This document shows, piece by piece, positions 13,972 to 16,093 of a stretch of DNA of 16,093 bases. Position 1 is the first letter of the stretch. Every line of letters starts with the position of its first letter. Origin of the DNA: Anaerolineae bacterium (GTDB taxonomy: Bacteria > Chloroflexota > Anaerolineae > JAFGEY01). The position numbers and the translations under genes are program-made. Location of the stretch: positions 1-16,093 of the forward strand of contig JAFGIE010000071.1 of the NCBI GenBank assembly GCA_016929775.1. Reading direction: 5' to 3'. The notes under the pieces were generated by a model, which was not told the DNA's origin, searched no databases, and saw nothing but the letters and a program-made list of their open reading frames with translations.

Positions 13972-15225
13972 TTGCGCGTCTACCTGGAAAGCCTGGGCTG
14001 CAAACTGAACCAGTGCGAGCGCGATGCGCTGGCGCGGCAGTTCGCGGATGCCGGATACACGGTGGTCGGCGACCCGGTAGACGCCGATCTGTGTGTGGTC
14101 AACACCTGCGCGGTGACGCACGTCGCCGCGCGCAAGTCGCGGCGCTTGTTGCGACACCTCCAGCGCCTGAACCCCGACGCAAAGCTCGTGGCGACGGGCT
14201 GCTCGGTCAACCTCGGCGAGGAGGCGCTGTGCGCCGACCTGGCAGTGCGCAATGAGGACAAGGGCAACCTGGTTGCGTTGGTCGAAGACCGGATCGAGGG
14301 GTGGGGGTTGAGCCCAGCCGCAGCGGACGTGCTGGTGGACGACGATGGCTTGCACGCCCGCACGCGCCCGATGGTCAAGATCCAGGATGGGTGTGACAAT
14401 GCGTGCGCGTACTGCATCGTGCACATCCTGCGCGGGAAGCAGCGCAGCCGACCGCGGGACGAGATCGTGGACGAGGTCGGTGCACTGGTGCGTGCGGGTT
14501 ACCACGAGGTGGTGCTGACCGGCGTGCACGTCGGTTCGTATGGACGCGACAGCGGCGATACCCTGGGTGGGTTGGTGCGCGCGCTCCTGGCAACGCCTGG
14601 GCCCGTACGTCTGCGGCTCTCGTCGATCGAGCCGTGGGACATCGAGCCCGGCTTTTTCGGACTGTGGGCGGACCCGCGCCTCTGCCGCCACCTCCATCTC
14701 CCCCTACAGAGCGGATGCGATCGGACGCTGCGGCGCATGAACCGCAGCTATGAGGCAGCCGAGTATGCGGCGCTCGTCCAGCAGGCGCGGGCGGCGATCC
14801 CCGATTTGGCCCTGACCACGGACGTGATCGCCGGGTTCCCGGGCGAGACAGAAGACGAGTTCGCCGAGAGCGCCGCTTTCGTCGAGCGCCTCGCGTTTGC
14901 CCGGCTGCACGTCTTTGCCTACTCGCCGCGCCCCGGCACGCCCGCGGCAGAGATGCCCGATCAGGTCGATCCGCAGATCGCGCGGGCACGCGCGGCGGAG
15001 CTGCGCGCGATCGGGCTGCGCAGCGGCGAGGCCTTCCGGCGGCAGTTTCTAGGCCGATCCTTGCCCGTGCTGTGGGAGACGCGGGCGCCAGATGGTCGCT
15101 GGTCGGGGCTGACCGACAACTATATCCGGGTCTACGCGCCATGTGACGCGGATCTGGCGAATACGGTGCGATCAGCCACGATGCAGCGGCTGGAGCAGGG
15201 CAGCCTGGGCGCATCCGTGCCCTGA
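13972..15225 (+). CDS. mtaB: tRNA t6A37 methylthiotransferase (417 aa)
   Basis: A radical SAM enzyme that converts t6A37 to ms2t6A in ANN-decoding tRNAs. The N-terminal methylthiotransferase domain has three cysteines for the auxiliary iron-sulfur cluster: C10 (LESLGCKLNQ), C46 (NTCAVT) and C77 (ATGC). The radical SAM triad is C141-x3-C145-x2-C148 in QDGCDNACAYC. LHLPLQSGC and DVIAGFPGETEDEF follow, and a TRAM-like RNA-binding end starts at about 350. LGCKLNQ and the RGKQRSRP segment after the triad point to MtaB rather than MiaB or RimO. The start is TTG 13972, with AGGGG five bases upstream, because it begins right at the conserved LRVYLESLGC. The ATG at 13967 is out of frame, and the longer frame back to 13840 overlaps prs. 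It follows prs by 43 bases and precedes the kinase by 30. Confidence 0.93.
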   Translation: MRVYLESLGCKLNQCERDALARQFADAGYTVVGDPVDADLCVVNTCAVTHVAARKSRRLLRHLQRLNPDAKLVATGCSVNLGEEALCADLAVRNEDKGNLVALVEDRIEGWGLSPAAADVLVDDDGLHARTRPMVKIQDGCDNACAYCIVHILRGKQRSRPRDEIVDEVGALVRAGYHEVVLTGVHVGSYGRDSGDTLGGLVRALLATPGPVRLRLSSIEPWDIEPGFFGLWADPRLCRHLHLPLQSGCDRTLRRMNRSYEAAEYAALVQQARAAIPDLALTTDVIAGFPGETEDEFAESAAFVERLAFARLHVFAYSPRPGTPAAEMPDQVDPQIARARAAELRAIGLRSGEAFRRQFLGRSLPVLWETRAPDGRWSGLTDNYIRVYAPCDADLANTVRSATMQRLEQGSLGASVP

Positions 15226-15255
15226 CCGCGCAGGACCGACACTCAGGAGGCACAT

Positions 15256-15903
15256 GTGGAGGACAGAAAGATGATCCTGTTGGAAGGGAACATTGGCGCC
15301 GGCAAGAGCACGGTCGGCCAAGCCCTCAAGGCGTCCGGCCTATTCGACTTTATCGAGGAGCCGGTGGACCGCTGGCAGTCGGGGTTTGCCTCGAACCTGC
15401 TCGGCCTGTTCTACCAGGACATGGAGCGCTGGTCGTTCACCTTCCAGATCTTGGCCTTTATCACGCGAGCCAAGACGTGGCAAGAGGTGCTCGCGCGGAC
15501 CAACCACCGCCGTGTCGTCCTGGAACGGTCGATTTTCACCGACCGGCACGTCTTTGCGACGAACATGCACCACATCGGCGCAATGACAGAGACCGAGTGG
15601 CAGGTCTACTGCGGGCTGTGGGATTTCCTGTCCTCCAACTACTGCGTGGAGCCGGATGCGATCGTCTATCTCCGTACCCCGGCTGAGGAGTGCCTGCGCC
15701 GGATCACAGAGCGCCACCGGAGCGAGGAGAGCGGGATCACGCTGGAGTACCTGGCGCAGCTCGAAAGGCTGCACGACGACTGGCTGCTGGGTCACCCGCG
15801 CGCCGTGCTCCTGGATGGGAAGGCGCGCTGGACGCCAGAAGCGATCTATGAGGCGACGCGCCCGCTCTGTGGGTGGGAGGGCGATCCGACGCCCGGCGCC
15901 TGA
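15256..15903 (+). CDS. Deoxynucleoside kinase (215 aa)
   Basis: A cytoplasmic salvage kinase of the dNK/dCK/dGK family, which phosphorylates deoxynucleosides with a nucleoside triphosphate. The P-loop GNIGAGKST is at 11-19. FIEEPVDRW (32-40) supplies the likely catalytic/substrate acidic residue, the E90-R91-S92 motif is intact, and RITERHRSEESGI resembles the arginine-rich LID of insect and bacterial dNKs. Substrate preference cannot be read with confidence. The start is GTG 15256 with AGGAGG five bases upstream. ATG 15271, with GGAGGA at 15258-15263, is a close alternative that shortens it by five residues. Third gene after prs and mtaB in the same direction, fitting nucleotide supply. The next feature is an oppositely oriented transposase whose stop lies 22 bases beyond this stop codon. 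Confidence 0.9.
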   Translation: MEDRKMILLEGNIGAGKSTVGQALKASGLFDFIEEPVDRWQSGFASNLLGLFYQDMERWSFTFQILAFITRAKTWQEVLARTNHRRVVLERSIFTDRHVFATNMHHIGAMTETEWQVYCGLWDFLSSNYCVEPDAIVYLRTPAEECLRRITERHRSEESGITLEYLAQLERLHDDWLLGHPRAVLLDGKARWTPEAIYEATRPLCGWEGDPTPGA

Positions 15904-16093
15904 GTCACGTTACCTAGTGCAGAATCAAGGGACTTCTTTGGGAATAGACAGGTGTGGTTCATAGTGACACCCGAATGTGGCGCAGATCCGCTCCGCGAGT
16001 TCTCTGGCGGACAACGCTCGATTGGGCTCAACGATCCGGCGTTTGGCGTGCAGCCATTTGGGCTCGATGGGGTTCAGCCACGGGCTCTTGCTC
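15904..16093 (-). mobile_element. IS630-type insertion sequence, one end inside the window
   Basis: The element carrying the transposase tail must end between the kinase stop codon (15901-15903) and the transposase stop (15925). IS630 elements insert at TA and duplicate it; TA occurs at 15911-15912 and 15915-15916, either of which could be the junction. The exact edge and terminal inverted repeat cannot be fixed because the other end is outside the window. The insertion leaves the kinase coding sequence complete. Confidence 0.6.
15925..16093 (-). CDS. IS630-family transposase, C-terminal part (runs off the window)
   Basis: Reading the minus strand in from the right edge (first full codon at 16092) gives 55 codons ending at TGA 15927-15925. 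The segment starts SKSPWLNPIEPKW, the hallmark of the IS630/Tc1-mariner DDE transposase end, where the Glu of NPIEP is the third catalytic acid. LHAKRRIVEPN and a tail ending in HLSIPKEVP follow, as in many IS630 transposases. Only the C-terminal sixth or so is visible, so intactness upstream is unknown. The open frame has no start here because the gene extends beyond the window. Base composition is less GC-rich than its neighbours, which fits an acquired element. Confidence 0.85.
   Translation of the reverse strand, partial: SKSPWLNPIEPKWLHAKRRIVEPNRALSARELAERICATFGCHYEPHLSIPKEVP

Noticed and set aside
13711..14697. 328-codon minus-strand open frame over the prs-mtaB junction
   Set aside because: It overlaps two well-supported genes and shows no family pattern.
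15254..15274. Six-codon frame ATG-TGG-AGG-ACA-GAA-AGA overlapping the kinase start
   Set aside because: It could be an upstream micro-frame, but its ATG sits only three bases from AGGAGG and it is too short to tell from chance.

Overview
This is a strongly GC-rich bacterial window (high GC judged by eye) with compact, mostly co-oriented genes and strong purine-rich ribosome binding sites. Likely GTG or TTG starts occur at 9013, 13972 and 15256. The gene set includes a lipoprotein multihaem cytochrome, a Prs variant of the kind I associate with Chloroflexota and Actinobacteria, a FucA-type aldolase next to a PHP protein, and an MtaB tRNA methylthiotransferase. It best suits a Chloroflexota (Anaerolineae/Caldilineae-like) genome. 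That assignment is inference; no rRNA or other decisive marker is present.

Layout. Positions 1-359 hold no convincing gene but contain a candidate promoter with helically phased AGTACC repeats. It leads into a 96-aa conserved small protein (360-650), a rifampicin-phosphotransferase-like ATP/PEP-type dikinase (654-3290) and a 12-TM drug-efflux-type MFS transporter (3361-4575). A perfect 12-bp hairpin separates the last two. A strong terminator (4619-4651) closes this block. A second promoter (4759-4787), within a dyad, leads to a five-haem cytochrome c lipoprotein (4917-6692). Next come oligopeptidase B (6836-8893), a CPBP/ABI membrane protease (9013-9825), a VOC-family protein (9883-10332) and panB (10419-11273), all on the plus strand with modest gaps.

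The minus-strand pair, class II aldolase then PHP phosphoesterase (12746-11299), faces panB. It is transcribed from a perfect consensus promoter (TTGACA, 17 bp, TATAAT). Back to back with that lies an extended -10 promoter for prs (12927-13928), mtaB (13972-15225) and a deoxynucleoside kinase (15256-15903). The window ends inside an IS630-family transposase on the minus strand (15925 to the right edge). Its C-terminal tail, including the DDE glutamate, is visible just downstream of the kinase.

Functionally, the left block looks like a detoxification unit of modification enzyme plus exporter. The middle is peptide turnover and pantothenate synthesis. The right divergon joins PRPP synthesis, deoxynucleoside salvage and t6A tRNA modification with sugar-phosphate and nucleotide catabolism. 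No CRISPR array, tRNA, rRNA or phage genes were seen. The most unusual signals are regulatory: the phased repeats at 152-190, the hairpin beside the MFS ribosome binding site, the promoter dyad at 4769-4824, and the divergent promoters at 12784-12849.
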